Origin: Pollutimonas sp. M17
Lineage (GTDB): Bacteria > Pseudomonadota > Gammaproteobacteria > Burkholderiales > Burkholderiaceae_B
Reading direction: 5' to 3'
DNA: 64,000 nucleotides
NCBI RefSeq assembly: GCF_025836975.1
Contig: NZ_CP107548.1
Location: 2,108,001 to 2,172,000, forward strand
The position numbers and the translations under genes were made by a program. Below, piece by piece: positions 39,208 through 48,025 of the stretch; the stretch's first letter is position 1; each line of letters opens with the position of its first letter. The notes under the pieces are model-generated. The model had not been told where the DNA came from and did no database searches. It was given only the letters and a program-made list of their open reading frames with translations.

Positions 39208-40298
39208 GCTGTTTTTTCCTTGTCCAGTTCCACGTCGTCCGCCGAGTTGCGCCTCAGCTTGCGGATGAGATCCAGTTCCGACTGGAAGTCCACGTAATGC
39301 GGCAGCTTCAGGTGGGAGACGAAGCCCGCCGCCTCGACGTTGTCGCAATGCATCAGCACGAATTCCTCTTGCTGGGCGGGCGATTCGATGTCTTCCTGAT
39401 ACTCGGCCGCGCGCAGGGCGCGATCGACCAGTGCCATGCCCATGGCCTTGCGCTCGGCGTGGCCGAAGGCCAGGCCATAGCCCCGTGTGAATTGCGCCGG
39501 CTGGCTTTTGCTGCCCATGAACTGATTGATCATTTCGCATTCGCTGATCTCGATGTCGCCCAGAGAAATGGGAAACTCCAGCTCTTCAGGCTCTATCCAG
39601 ACTTCCACCGAGCCTATGCGTATCTCGCCGGCGAAGGGATGATTGCGGCCATAGCCGCGCTGGGTGGAATACGCCAGGGCCAGCAGAAAGCCCTCATCGC
39701 CGCGCGCCAGCGCCTGCAGGCGCTGCGCCCTGCTGGCGGGAAAATCCAGCGGCTCGCGGGTGATGTCGGGCACGGCGCCGCCCCGGTCCACGTCCAGGGC
39801 CACCAGGCCTTCGTCCGCCAGCATGTCCACCACCCGGGGGCAGGCCCGGGCCGGTTCCGCAGCGCCGATTTCCATGTCCGGGACGGCGCCGTCGGCGAGC
39901 AAGGCAAAGTCCAGCAGGCGGTGGGTGTAGTCAAAGGTGGGGCCCAGCAACTGGCCGCCCGGCAAGTCCTTGAAGGTGGCCGATATGCGGCGCTCGATGT
40001 CCATGGCCCCGGTCTGCAAAGGCCGGCTGGCCATGAAGCGCGGCAGCGTCGTCCGGTAGGCGCGCAGCAGGAATATCGCCTCCAGCAGATCGCCGGCCGC
40101 CTGCTTGATGGCCAGCGCCGCCAGTTCCTCGTCGAACAGCGAGCCCTCGCCCATCACGCGTGTAACGGCCAGCGGCAGCTGTTCGCGTATCTGGTCCACG
40201 GTCAGGGCCGGAATCGAAGCATCGCCGCGCCGTTTGCGCGCCAGCAATGCGTGCGCATTGTCGATGGCTTTCTCGCCACCCTTTACGGCTACATACAT
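39204..40298 (-). CDS. phnI: PhnI, C-P lyase core subunit (nucleosidase)
   Basis: The protein has 364 residues, starting MYVAVKGGEKAIDNAHALL, the family hallmark. With PhnG, PhnH and PhnL it couples the phosphonate to the ribose of ATP. The ATG overlaps the phnH stop as TGATG; a longer open frame extends into phnH and is rejected. Confidence 0.96.
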   Translation of the reverse strand: MYVAVKGGEKAIDNAHALLARKRRGDASIPALTVDQIREQLPLAVTRVMGEGSLFDEELAALAIKQAAGDLLEAIFLLRAYRTTLPRFMASRPLQTGAMDIERRISATFKDLPGGQLLGPTFDYTHRLLDFALLADGAVPDMEIGAAEPARACPRVVDMLADEGLVALDVDRGGAVPDITREPLDFPASRAQRLQALARGDEGFLLALAYSTQRGYGRNHPFAGEIRIGSVEVWIEPEELEFPISLGDIEISECEMINQFMGSKSQPAQFTRGYGLAFGHAERKAMGMALVDRALRAAEYQEDIESPAQQEEFVLMHCDNVEAAGFVSHLKLPHYVDFQSELDLIRKLRRNSADDVELDKEKTA

Positions 40299-40894
40299 CA
40301 GTTGACTCCTTGAACGGCCGGCTGCACGCGCGTGCTTCGGGGCAGCCCCGCAAGCTGCGATCCGGCGGTGAAAAAGACATCCAGCCCCTTCGGAAACGCG
40401 TGCTGCTTGCGGCGCAGCCAGAAATCGGCCGGCACCGGCAGTTGCATCGCACGGCTGTCCAGTATTCCCGGCCCCCGCCATGACGTGGCCACGCCCTCCT
40501 CCAGGCTGTCCAGCTGGACCAGCAGCGTGCAGGACCGATCCGGGTCCCTGTCGGTGCCGGTGTTGAAGCCGGAAAGGTCGTCCAGCTCGTCCACGGTCAG
40601 GAGGGCGAATGCGGCATCCTCGCGCGCCCGGGCGATGGGGCAGGCGCAATGGAAGGCCAGGTTTGCGCGCAGCGCCGGCGTATCCAGCGGCGGTGCAAGC
40701 CATACCGGGGTATCGGCGTCGAGCAGCGTCAGGCATAGCGCGTAGGTGGCGGATGCCAGGCTATCGAGCTGCGGCATCGGGTTCACGGCATGCACGGTGC
40801 CGGGTTCCGACATGGCAGCCAGCGCCAGCCGGAACACCTTCTGCATGGCCGTGACCGGATCCGGCATGGCCGGCAACAATAGGCTGTCCCGCAT
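40298..40894 (-). CDS. phnH: PhnH, C-P lyase core subunit
   Basis: The protein has 198 residues with the family opening FRLALAAMSEPGTVHAV and the later GVATSWRGPGILDSRAM. It is a structural member of the PhnGHIJ complex. Its start overlaps the phnG stop by one base (TGATG). Confidence 0.94.
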   Translation of the reverse strand: MRDSLLLPAMPDPVTAMQKVFRLALAAMSEPGTVHAVNPMPQLDSLASATYALCLTLLDADTPVWLAPPLDTPALRANLAFHCACPIARAREDAAFALLTVDELDDLSGFNTGTDRDPDRSCTLLVQLDSLEEGVATSWRGPGILDSRAMQLPVPADFWLRRKQHAFPKGLDVFFTAGSQLAGLPRSTRVQPAVQGVN

Positions 40895-41349
40895 CAGTCT
40901 TCTCCTCGAACCAGCGTCGTGAAATCCACCTTGGTGGCGGCGCTTTGCGCCGCCCGGGCCGCGCGGTTCGCGGCCTGTTCCTGTTCCAGCGTGTCCACCA
41001 GCGCCATCCAGCGCGGCCCCTGCGAACCCTGCAAGAGCGCGTCGGCCAGGGCCGCCAGTTCCGCATGCGGCTTGTTGCGGCCCGCCACATAGCTGTGGCC
41101 CGTGCTGCCGTCCGCCAATTGCACGACGCAGCGGGTCACCGTCATTTCGCCCAGATTGAACGGCGCGCCGCTTCCGCCCGCGCGGCCGCGCACCATGACC
41201 ATGCCCGTCTCGGCGGGCCGTATGTAGCGGTGTTCGGGCTGGCGCAGCGCCTGGCTGTGGGCCTGCAATTGGCTGCCGGCGCGCGCAAGCACGCGCATCC
41301 AGCGCTGGCGCGGGGTCGGGGCGGCATCCACTCCCTCTTCAATCCTCAT
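40894..41349 (-). CDS. phnG: PhnG, C-P lyase core subunit
   Basis: The protein has 151 residues: TPRQRWMRVLARAGS at the start and GEMTVTRCVVQLADGSTGHS in the middle are typical of PhnG. The start at 41349 overlaps the end of phnF by 11 bases. Confidence 0.94.
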   Translation of the reverse strand: MRIEEGVDAAPTPRQRWMRVLARAGSQLQAHSQALRQPEHRYIRPAETGMVMVRGRAGGSGAPFNLGEMTVTRCVVQLADGSTGHSYVAGRNKPHAELAALADALLQGSQGPRWMALVDTLEQEQAANRAARAAQSAATKVDFTTLVRGED

Positions 41350-42061
41350 GTTGTTCTCCGGAGATGACGTGGTACTTGAAACGGTCGGCGCGGGTGATCG
41401 AGCAGGCCAGCTCGAAGGGCGCGCCGGCCGCATCGCTTGAAAGCGTGCGTATGCTCAGCACGGGCGTGTGCCGCGGCATGAGAAGCTGGGCCGCATCGCG
41501 CTGCGTCGGCGCGCGCGCCCCGATCAGGGTGGATACGCGCTTGAGCCTTACGTTGCAGCCTTCCAGGTGCTGCCGCATCGAGCCTCCGCCATAGTGCTGG
41601 AGCACCTCTCGATGCCTGGCGGCGAAGCAATGCGTAATCAGGCTGATGGGCTGCTCGTCCAGCAGACGCAATGTCTGGAACTCGAGCACAGGCTCTTGCG
41701 GGCCGAGCGCCAGGTCGCGGGCTTCATCCGGGTGCGCCGGCCGCCGGCGCCGGCCAAGCAATATCGCCTGTGAGCGCAAGCCCATGCCTGACAGCGTCTT
41801 GCTGTAGGCGCTGGACGCATCGACCGGGTAGACGATGGGCCTGGGCAGCACGCAGGTGCCGCGCCCCTTCCGGCGCAAGACGCTGCCCTCGGCGATCAGC
41901 ACATCCACCGCGCGGCGCAAGGTATGGCGGTTCACGCCGAAGCGCTGCGCCAACTGCGTTTCGGAGGGCAGATAATCGCCGCTCTTGTAGCCGCCAAGCT
42001 CGCTGCGCAGCACATCGGCCAGTTCCACGTACCGGGGCACTTCCTGTCTAGACAAGTCCAT
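41339..42061 (-). CDS. phnF: PhnF, GntR family regulator of phosphonate uptake and use
   Basis: The protein has 240 residues: an N-terminal GntR winged helix (about 8-75, LPSETQLAQRFGVNRHTLRR) and a C-terminal UTRA ligand-binding domain. The ATG at 42061 is taken; a TTG at 42067 is possible. A palindrome at its own 5' end (42043-42056) and a better copy before phnD (43998-44011) are probable binding sites, implying autoregulation. Confidence 0.93.
   Translation of the reverse strand: MDLSRQEVPRYVELADVLRSELGGYKSGDYLPSETQLAQRFGVNRHTLRRAVDVLIAEGSVLRRKGRGTCVLPRPIVYPVDASSAYSKTLSGMGLRSQAILLGRRRRPAHPDEARDLALGPQEPVLEFQTLRLLDEQPISLITHCFAARHREVLQHYGGGSMRQHLEGCNVRLKRVSTLIGARAPTQRDAAQLLMPRHTPVLSIRTLSSDAAGAPFELACSITRADRFKYHVISGEQHED
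42043..42056. promoter_or_regulatory. Probable PhnF operator inside the 5' end of phnF
   Basis: CCTGTCTAGACAAG, with a perfect 10-base core TGTCTAGACA, matches 13 of 14 bases of the palindrome before phnD. It overlaps codons 2-7 of phnF. Confidence 0.55.
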
Positions 42062-42091
42062 GTTCAATAAAGGGCATCCCTGCCCCGTGCC

Positions 42092-42892
42092 TTAAATGAA
42101 ATGCTTGCGCAAGCGTTGCGACACAATGTCGATGGCGCTGACGGCGGCGATGATGATGATGAGGATGGCGCAGGTCTGGGCCAGCTGGAATCCGCGTATG
42201 GCTTCCCACAAGGTGACGCCTATGCCGCCCGCGCCGACCATGCCGACCACGGTGGCCGAGCGCACATTCGACTCGAAGCGGTACAGCGAATACGAGATCC
42301 ACAAGGGCAGCACCTGCGGTATGACGCCGTAGATGACTTCCTGCAGCGAGCTGGCGCCGGTTGCGCGCACGCCCTCAACGGGCCCGGGGTCGATGGCTTC
42401 GACGGCCTCGGCAAACAGCTTGGCCAGCACGCCCGTGGTTCCGATGAACAGCGCCATGACGCCCGCGAACGGCCCCAGGCCCACGGCCACGACGAACAGC
42501 ATGGCGAACACCATTTCATTGATGGAGCGGAAGGCATCCATGACGCGCCGCACGGGCTGGCATATCCACCACGGCGCGATGTTCTCGGAGCACAGGATGC
42601 CCAGGGGAATCGAGCAAACGATGGCCAGTGCCGTGCCCCATACCGCAATCTGCACGGTGATGAGCATTTCGCTCAAATACAGTTTCCAGTAGCGGAAGTC
42701 GGGCGGGAAGAAGTCGGCCAGGAATACGCGCATGTTGTCGGCGTCGCGCCACAGCATGGCCGGATTCATTTCGGCGCCATTCCAGGACCAGGCCAGGATA
42801 AGGGCCAGCAGGCTCCAGCCCAGCCATTGCCGCCATGAGCGGCCCTGATCCGGGGTATGGCCGGAACCCGGCGCGGACGCAAGTGTGGTCAT
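42092..42892 (-). CDS. phnE: PhnE, phosphonate ABC transporter permease
   Basis: The inner-membrane permease has 266 residues and about six membrane segments, with the loop [20 protein letters not shown] typical of PhnE. The ATG at 42892 (MTTLASAPG) is preferred to a TTG at 42931. It follows phnD by 72 bases and precedes phnF by 30 bases. Confidence 0.93.
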   Translation of the reverse strand: MTTLASAPGSGHTPDQGRSWRQWLGWSLLALILAWSWNGAEMNPAMLWRDADNMRVFLADFFPPDFRYWKLYLSEMLITVQIAVWGTALAIVCSIPLGILCSENIAPWWICQPVRRVMDAFRSINEMVFAMLFVVAVGLGPFAGVMALFIGTTGVLAKLFAEAVEAIDPGPVEGVRATGASSLQEVIYGVIPQVLPLWISYSLYRFESNVRSATVVGMVGAGGIGVTLWEAIRGFQLAQTCAILIIIIAAVSAIDIVSQRLRKHFI

Positions 42893-42964
42893 CTCGATAT
42901 TCCCGATGCTCGAAGGGACGGCCTGCGGCAATGGCGCGCGGACCGCCGCCCTTCCTGTTGCTGA

Positions 42965-43969
42965 TTACCTGGCGCTGGCCACTTTCTTTTCGAGCGCATC
43001 CATGCGCGCCGTCAGCTTCTGCAGGCTGGCGTCGATTTCGGCCAGCTTGGCCTGCTTCTCGGCCGCGTTCATCGTGCTGTCCACGCTGACCTGGCTGCGC
43101 TGCTTGAACAGTTCCAGCTGGCGTATGGGCAGCAGCTGATCGTCGTTCGAAACGCGGAACTTGCCCCACTGCAGGCCCGCCAGCACGGCCAGCTCTTTTT
43201 CGTTGGCGCCGTAGTGGGTGAAGAAGTCATTGATCTTCTTCTTGGTGGCCTCGGGCAGGTTCTTGCGCCATACGATGGGGTCGGCCGGAATCAGCGGCGA
43301 CTTCCAGATGACCTTCAGTTCGGCCGCCTTGGCGGGGTTGGTTTCCTGCAAGCGCTCCATGCCTTCGGTGTTGAAAGTGGCCACGTCGACCTGCTTGTTG
43401 GCCACGCTCAAGGCATTGACTTCATGGCTGGCATTCAAGGAGCGCTTGAAGATCTTGTTGGCTTCGACGTTGTTCTTGGCGAACACGTAGTAGCCGGGAA
43501 CCAGATAGCCCGAGGTCGAGTTGGGGTCGCCATTGCCGAAGGTCAGGTCCTTGGCGTTCTTCAGCATGTCCTCCACCGAATTGATGGGGCTGTCCTTGTG
43601 CGCCACCAGCAGGCTCCAATAGCCGGGATTGCCGTTGGCCGCCACCGTCTGCGCGAAGATCTCGCCGCCGGCGCGGTCGACCGCCTCCATGGCGGACTTG
43701 TTGCCGTACCAGGCCACATCCACTTTATTGAAGCGCATGCCCTGGATGATGCCGGCGTAGTCGGGCGCAAAGAAGGAATTGATCTTCATGCCCGTTTGCC
43801 TGCTCATCTCGGCCAGGAAAGGATCCCACTGGGCCTTCAGGTTCTGCGAGGACTCGGTGGAGATAATGCCGAAATTCAGTTCCTTGGGCTCGGCGGCATT
43901 CGCCGCGCCGCACAGGGCCATACCGGCCAGGGCCGTCGCCGCAATGGCTTTATGCATGTCTTTGAACAT
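42965..43969 (-). CDS. phnD: PhnD, phosphonate-binding periplasmic protein
   Basis: The protein has 334 residues with a signal peptide ending CGAANA (near residue 25). LNFGIISTESSQNLKAQWDP and AWYGNKSAMEAVDRA are PhnD landmarks. It captures phosphonates for PhnCE. A 76-base gap to phnC holds the palindrome at 43998-44011, so a second promoter may start here. Confidence 0.95.
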   Translation of the reverse strand: MFKDMHKAIAATALAGMALCGAANAAEPKELNFGIISTESSQNLKAQWDPFLAEMSRQTGMKINSFFAPDYAGIIQGMRFNKVDVAWYGNKSAMEAVDRAGGEIFAQTVAANGNPGYWSLLVAHKDSPINSVEDMLKNAKDLTFGNGDPNSTSGYLVPGYYVFAKNNVEANKIFKRSLNASHEVNALSVANKQVDVATFNTEGMERLQETNPAKAAELKVIWKSPLIPADPIVWRKNLPEATKKKINDFFTHYGANEKELAVLAGLQWGKFRVSNDDQLLPIRQLELFKQRSQVSVDSTMNAAEKQAKLAEIDASLQKLTARMDALEKKVASAR

Positions 43970-43997
43970 ATCAATACTCCAGGTAGTGCTTCGTTGA

Positions 43998-44011
43998 CTT
44001 GTCTAGACAAG
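43998..44011. promoter_or_regulatory. Probable PhnF operator upstream of phnD
   Basis: CTTGTCTAGACAAG is a perfect 14-base palindrome, 28 bases before the phnD ATG, in the phnC-phnD gap. A 13/14 copy overlaps the phnF start. Repetition of such a site at two phn positions makes PhnF the likely ligand. Confidence 0.65.
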
Positions 44012-44045
44012 CCGGGTAAAAAAATGCCCGAGCCACAAGCGTGGA

Positions 44046-44879
44046 TCAGGCGGCAACAAGAGAAACTTCACGCAGCGGGCTGCGTCGGCGGGACGACTCG
44101 GGAATCAGCAATGAAGCGTCCAGATCACCACCGTACAGCTCGTTCAGGAAGGGGCCGCTCAGCGCATCCACCGAACCGTCGAAATGGATGCTGCCGGACT
44201 TCAGCGCCACGACGCGCTCGCAATAGCGAACGGCGTAGTCCACCTGATGCAGGGTGACCACCACGGTCTTGCCGTCGCGCTGATTGATGTCGGCCAGGAT
44301 GTCCATGACCTTGCGCGCGGACTCCGGATCCAGCGAGGCGATGGGCTCGTCGGCCAGAATCACTTCAGCCTGCTGGCTCAATGCGCGGGCAATCGCCACG
44401 CGCTGCTGCTGGCCGCCCGACAGGGTGGACGCGCGGCGGTGCGCGTACTCGGCTAGGCCCACGCGCTCCAGGGCGGCCATGGCGCGGTCTTTTTCTTCCG
44501 GACTGAACAGGCCCAGCGACCCCCGCCAGCGCGGTATGCGGCCCAGGTGGCCCAGCAGCACATTGCCCAGCACGCTAAGGCGACCCACCAGGTTGAACTG
44601 CTGGAAGATGTAGCCGATGTCGGCCCGCAGGCGGCGAACCTGGCTGTTCAGGCGCCCCGCCGCCTGCACGGGCTGTCCAAGAACGTGTATGGAGCTTGCA
44701 TCCTTGCGGTCGCCGCATGCCAGTCCCGCCAGGTGGCGCAGCAAGGTCGACTTGCCCGAGCCCGATGCGCCGATCAAGGCGACCATCTCGCCCGGCCGCA
44801 CGGCCAGGCCCAGATCGAACAGAACCTGTTTGCCGCCGAAGCTCTTGTCCAGGCCTTCGACACGGATTACCGAGTTCAT
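44046..44879 (-). CDS. phnC: PhnC, phosphonate ABC transporter ATPase
   Basis: The ATPase has 277 residues with Walker [19 protein letters not shown], signature [15 protein letters not shown] and Walker [14 protein letters not shown]. The ATG at 44879 ([14 protein letters not shown]) follows GGGGAAA; a TTG at 44891 is possible. It is the first gene of the phn cluster. Confidence 0.94.
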   Translation of the reverse strand: MNSVIRVEGLDKSFGGKQVLFDLGLAVRPGEMVALIGASGSGKSTLLRHLAGLACGDRKDASSIHVLGQPVQAAGRLNSQVRRLRADIGYIFQQFNLVGRLSVLGNVLLGHLGRIPRWRGSLGLFSPEEKDRAMAALERVGLAEYAHRRASTLSGGQQQRVAIARALSQQAEVILADEPIASLDPESARKVMDILADINQRDGKTVVVTLHQVDYAVRYCERVVALKSGSIHFDGSVDALSGPFLNELYGGDLDASLLIPESSRRRSPLREVSLVAA

Positions 44880-44964
44880 ATGTTTCCCCAAAATGCCAGG
44901 CGGCGCGCCGCCTTTCGATGCCCTGCATCTTAGAAAGCGCGTATGACCGGGGGATTAATCTGGA

Positions 44965-44982
44965 GTGACAGTTTTGTGAAGA
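44965..44982 (-). promoter_or_regulatory. Pho box upstream of phnC
   Basis: On the minus strand the sequence TCTTCAC-AAAA-CTGTCAC has the 7-4-7 layout of a PhoB site. The second half is a perfect CTGTCAY and the first keeps its last four bases. It ends 85 bases before the phnC ATG. This places the cluster in the phosphate-starvation regulon, as expected for C-P lyase. Confidence 0.6.
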
Positions 44983-44998
44983 GACATGAACGAAGAAC

Positions 44999-45030
44999 AA
45001 AAAAAAGCCCCGTTCATATGAACGGGGCTT
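44999..45030 (-). terminator. Rho-independent terminator after the entericidin-like gene
   Basis: A perfect 26-base palindrome (45005-45030; arms AAGCCCCGTTCAT and ATGAACGGGGCTT) is followed on the minus strand by a run of eight T. It lies 25 bases after the small lipoprotein stop. Confidence 0.88.
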
Positions 45031-45055
45031 CTCGATTGCTGCGCGTTTACAGCAT

Positions 45056-45187
45056 TTACTTCGTGGATTTGGTAATGGCGTGGCCGACGTTGCTGATGTC
45101 TTCCCCCGCGCCGGCTACCGTGTTGGCGCAGCCTGCCATCAGCATGCAGCCCAACAAAGCCAGTGAAGCCAGAATTTTAGTGCCCAT
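45056..45187 (-). CDS. Entericidin A/B family small lipoprotein
   Basis: The peptide has 43 residues with a lipoprotein signal ending LMAGC (Cys20) and the entericidin-type mature part NTVAGAGEDISNVGHAITK. Entericidins are membrane lipopeptides tied to envelope stress and cell lysis; the E. coli ecnAB pair has antidote and toxin members, while here there is a single copy. The gene has its own terminator downstream. Confidence 0.85.
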   Translation of the reverse strand: MGTKILASLALLGCMLMAGCANTVAGAGEDISNVGHAITKSTK

Positions 45188-45224
45188 GGCGAATTCCTTT
45201 TTATGGTATTACGGTGGCGATATT

Positions 45225-45932
45225 CTACGATGGGTTCGCCACTTTTACATACAATTCACCCAGGCCTGCGACGGCGCCGACCATGGTGTCGCCGGCCACG
45301 ACGGGACCCACGCCTTCGGGCGTGCCGGTGAAGATGATGTCGCCGGCCTTGAGCTCGAACAAGCCCGACAGATAGGAAATGGACTCAGCGATATTCCAGA
45401 TCATCTGCGACAGGTCGCTGGACTGCTTGACCGTGCCGTTCACGCTGAGCGAAATGGCGCCGGCATCCAGCGTGCCGACCTTCTCACGCGGATGCAGGGG
45501 TCCGATGGGCGCCGACTGGTCGAAGCCCTTGCCCACTTCCCATGGACGGCCCAGTTTCTTGGCCTCGCCCTGCAAGTCGCGACGCGTCATGTCCAGGCCG
45601 ATGGCATAGCCCCAAACGCAGGCGGCGGCCTGCTCGACGGTCAGGTCGCGCCCGCCCTTGTCCAGCGCCACGACCAGTTCGATTTCGTAGTGCAGGTTGG
45701 ACGTCTTGGGCGGATACGGCATGGAACCCGTCTGCCCGTCGGCCACATTGAGCAGCGCGTCGGCGGGCTTGCAGAAAAAGAAAGGATCCTCGCGGCCCGT
45801 GAAGCCCATTTCCTTGGCATGCTCGGCATAGTTGCGGCCCACGCAGTAAACGCGGCGCACGGGAAAAACAGCGTCGGAACCCGCTACCTGCAAAGCGGCG
45901 ACCGGCAAAGCCGGGATGATGGTCGTTGCCAT
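45225..45932 (-). CDS. Fumarylacetoacetate hydrolase family protein
   Basis: The protein has 235 residues of the FAH C-terminal fold. The metal site is seen in HYEIELVVAL and GYAIGLDMTRRDLQ, and the end GDIIFTGTPEGVGPV is the family signature. Members hydrolyse or decarboxylate beta-diketo acids, for example oxaloacetate or acylpyruvates; the substrate cannot be read. The start overlaps the ppa stop as TAATG. Confidence 0.9.
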   Translation of the reverse strand: MATTIIPALPVAALQVAGSDAVFPVRRVYCVGRNYAEHAKEMGFTGREDPFFFCKPADALLNVADGQTGSMPYPPKTSNLHYEIELVVALDKGGRDLTVEQAAACVWGYAIGLDMTRRDLQGEAKKLGRPWEVGKGFDQSAPIGPLHPREKVGTLDAGAISLSVNGTVKQSSDLSQMIWNIAESISYLSGLFELKAGDIIFTGTPEGVGPVVAGDTMVGAVAGLGELYVKVANPS

Positions 45933-46468
45933 TATTTGTTTCCTTTGGCGTAGCGCTCGACGCCGTCAGTGATTTCCTTGCGGGCGGCTTCCACGCCTTC
46001 CCAACCCTTTACTTTTACCCACTTGCCCTTTTCCAGATCCTTATAGTGCTCGAAGAAGTGCTGGATGCGGGCCAGCTCTTCGGTGGGCAGGTCGTCCGGG
46101 CTCTTGATGTTGCGGTAAGGAGGATACAGCTTGTCCACCGGCACGGCCAGCAGTTTGGCATCGCCGCCCGCCTCGTCGTCCATGTGCAGGACGCCGATGG
46201 CGCGCGAACGGATCACCGCGCCCACCTGCACCGGGAAGGGAGCCAGCACCAGCACGTCCACAGGATCGCCGTCATCGGAAATGGTTTGAGGGATATAGCC
46301 GTAGTTGCAGGGATAGTGCATGGCCGTCAGCATGAAGCGGTCGACGAAGACCGAGCCGGAGTCCTTGTCGACTTCGTACTTGACCGGGTCCGCATTCATG
46401 GGAATTTCGATGATGACGTTGAATTCTTCCGGCAAGTTGGTGCCGGCGGGTACGCGCTCTAAACTCAT
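45932..46468 (-). CDS. ppa: Inorganic pyrophosphatase (class I)
   Basis: The enzyme has 178 residues and hydrolyses pyrophosphate to phosphate, driving biosynthetic reactions. Motifs include [13 protein letters not shown] and the metal-binding [11 protein letters not shown]. It is translationally coupled to the FAH-family gene. Confidence 0.97.
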   Translation of the reverse strand: MSLERVPAGTNLPEEFNVIIEIPMNADPVKYEVDKDSGSVFVDRFMLTAMHYPCNYGYIPQTISDDGDPVDVLVLAPFPVQVGAVIRSRAIGVLHMDDEAGGDAKLLAVPVDKLYPPYRNIKSPDDLPTEELARIQHFFEHYKDLEKGKWVKVKGWEGVEAARKEITDGVERYAKGNK

Positions 46469-46507
46469 GCTAGGTTCTGACCTTAAGGATATGAATGTAA
46501 AAAGAAC

Positions 46508-48022
46508 TCAGTTTTGACCGGACCCTCGCGCTGGGCGGTCGGATGTCTGGGAGACGTCAACGCCGGGAATCGGGGCGCTGTCGAAATACTCGTCAAGCCC
46601 GGCTTCGCCGGCGGTGGCGGAGGAAGGGGTGTCAGGCGGCGGGGGCTCGGGCGCGAGAACCGCGGCTGCCACGGAATCGCTGAACTCGTCGCCGGCGAAA
46701 TCGGCCGCGCTGGCGGCGACAGGCGCCGGCATATCGCGCAGGACACGCGCCTGGGGAAGGCGCCCGACATCGATAAGGGTGGGATCGCCGCGCATGTCGG
46801 CGGCCGGCAGGGCCCGGCTGACCGGCAGCGTGGGCAGGACCCCCGCCACGCCCGAAGCCAGGCGCCAGTGCCGGGCCGCATCGTCGGCACGGCCCAGGCG
46901 GTCGTACAGATTGCCCAGCAGGGCATGGATGCGCATGTCGCTGCGCAGCTTCATGCTGCGCAGCAGATAGTGCTCGCCCTGCCCCCACAGCTCGCCGGTC
47001 AGGCACAGGTTGCCCAGCGCCGCCAGCAAGGCGGAGTCGTCCGGATTGGCCTTGAGCCAGAGTTCCGCCTTGCTCAGGCGGCGGGCGACATGCTCGGGCG
47101 GGCATTGCGAATAGGCATTGAGCAGGCGCGGCTCCAGGCGCACCTGAAGGGCGGCTTCCAGAATGCGCGAGGCTTCGTCGATATTGCCCTGCGATTGCTG
47201 GACGGCGGCCCCGGCCAGGGCGATATCGGGCAGCGTGCGCTCGTCGGATTTCAAATCGCCCCAGATGGCCTTAAAACCGTCGGGCCCGCCAGCCTGCAAA
47301 CGCGCGGCCGCCGAAGTCTCGATAAGCTGCAAGGCTTCGGTTTTTTCAAGGACGCCCCGGCGCGCCAGCAGGCGCGTCAGCTCATAGACGCGATCGTCGT
47401 TGCGCAGTTGGCGATGCGCGCGCAGCAGCAGCCGCGTGGCATGGAAGTAGCGCGAGTTGGCGTCCTGCAAGGGTTGCAGCAACACCAGGGCGTCTTGCGG
47501 ACGATTCTGGTCCAGGTACATTTCGGCGGCCACGGTGGCGGCCGCTTCGCGCAGGCGCGGGTCGCTGCCCGCGCTGTCACGGGCCAGCGCCAGCGCCTGG
47601 TCGCGCCGCTCGAACTCGCCCAGGTGATGCGAAGCGCGCGCCGAGGCGAGGCCGGCCAGCACCTTGCGGCTTCCCGATCGTGTCTTGCCCAGGAGCTTGG
47701 ACAGGTCTTTCTCGGCCTCGGTATAGCGCCCTTCCAGCACATTGATCCAGCCGCTTTCCAGCAGCTCGTGCTCGCGCTTCTGGGAACGCAGGCTGCGCCA
47801 GGAACGGAAACGCTCGGGGCCGCCGCCTATCCAGGCCAGCACGCGCAGCACGATGTACAAAATAACGAAGCAGGCAAGTATCAGCAAAACCGCCAGCGTC
47901 AGCGAAAGCTCGATCCGCCAGGGCTGGGCGATGATGAGCACATTGCCGCTGTGGTCGCGCAGAACCAGCGCCAGCGCGACGGCGGCGACGAATACCAGCA
48001 GTGTCCAGAACCAGGCTCTCAT
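46508..48022 (-). CDS. hemY: HemY, TPR membrane protein of the hem cluster
   Basis: The protein has 504 residues with two N-terminal membrane segments (about 4-20 and 38-65) and the HemY_N domain followed by TPR-like helices. The last 100 residues are Pro/Ala-rich, longer than in E. coli. The role in late porphyrin handling is not settled; it is not the protoporphyrinogen oxidase of Gram-positives. It follows hemX by 3 bases. Confidence 0.92.
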   Translation of the reverse strand: MRAWFWTLLVFVAAVALALVLRDHSGNVLIIAQPWRIELSLTLAVLLILACFVILYIVLRVLAWIGGGPERFRSWRSLRSQKREHELLESGWINVLEGRYTEAEKDLSKLLGKTRSGSRKVLAGLASARASHHLGEFERRDQALALARDSAGSDPRLREAAATVAAEMYLDQNRPQDALVLLQPLQDANSRYFHATRLLLRAHRQLRNDDRVYELTRLLARRGVLEKTEALQLIETSAAARLQAGGPDGFKAIWGDLKSDERTLPDIALAGAAVQQSQGNIDEASRILEAALQVRLEPRLLNAYSQCPPEHVARRLSKAELWLKANPDDSALLAALGNLCLTGELWGQGEHYLLRSMKLRSDMRIHALLGNLYDRLGRADDAARHWRLASGVAGVLPTLPVSRALPAADMRGDPTLIDVGRLPQARVLRDMPAPVAASAADFAGDEFSDSVAAAVLAPEPPPPDTPSSATAGEAGLDEYFDSAPIPGVDVSQTSDRPARGSGQN

Positions 48023-48025
48023 GGC

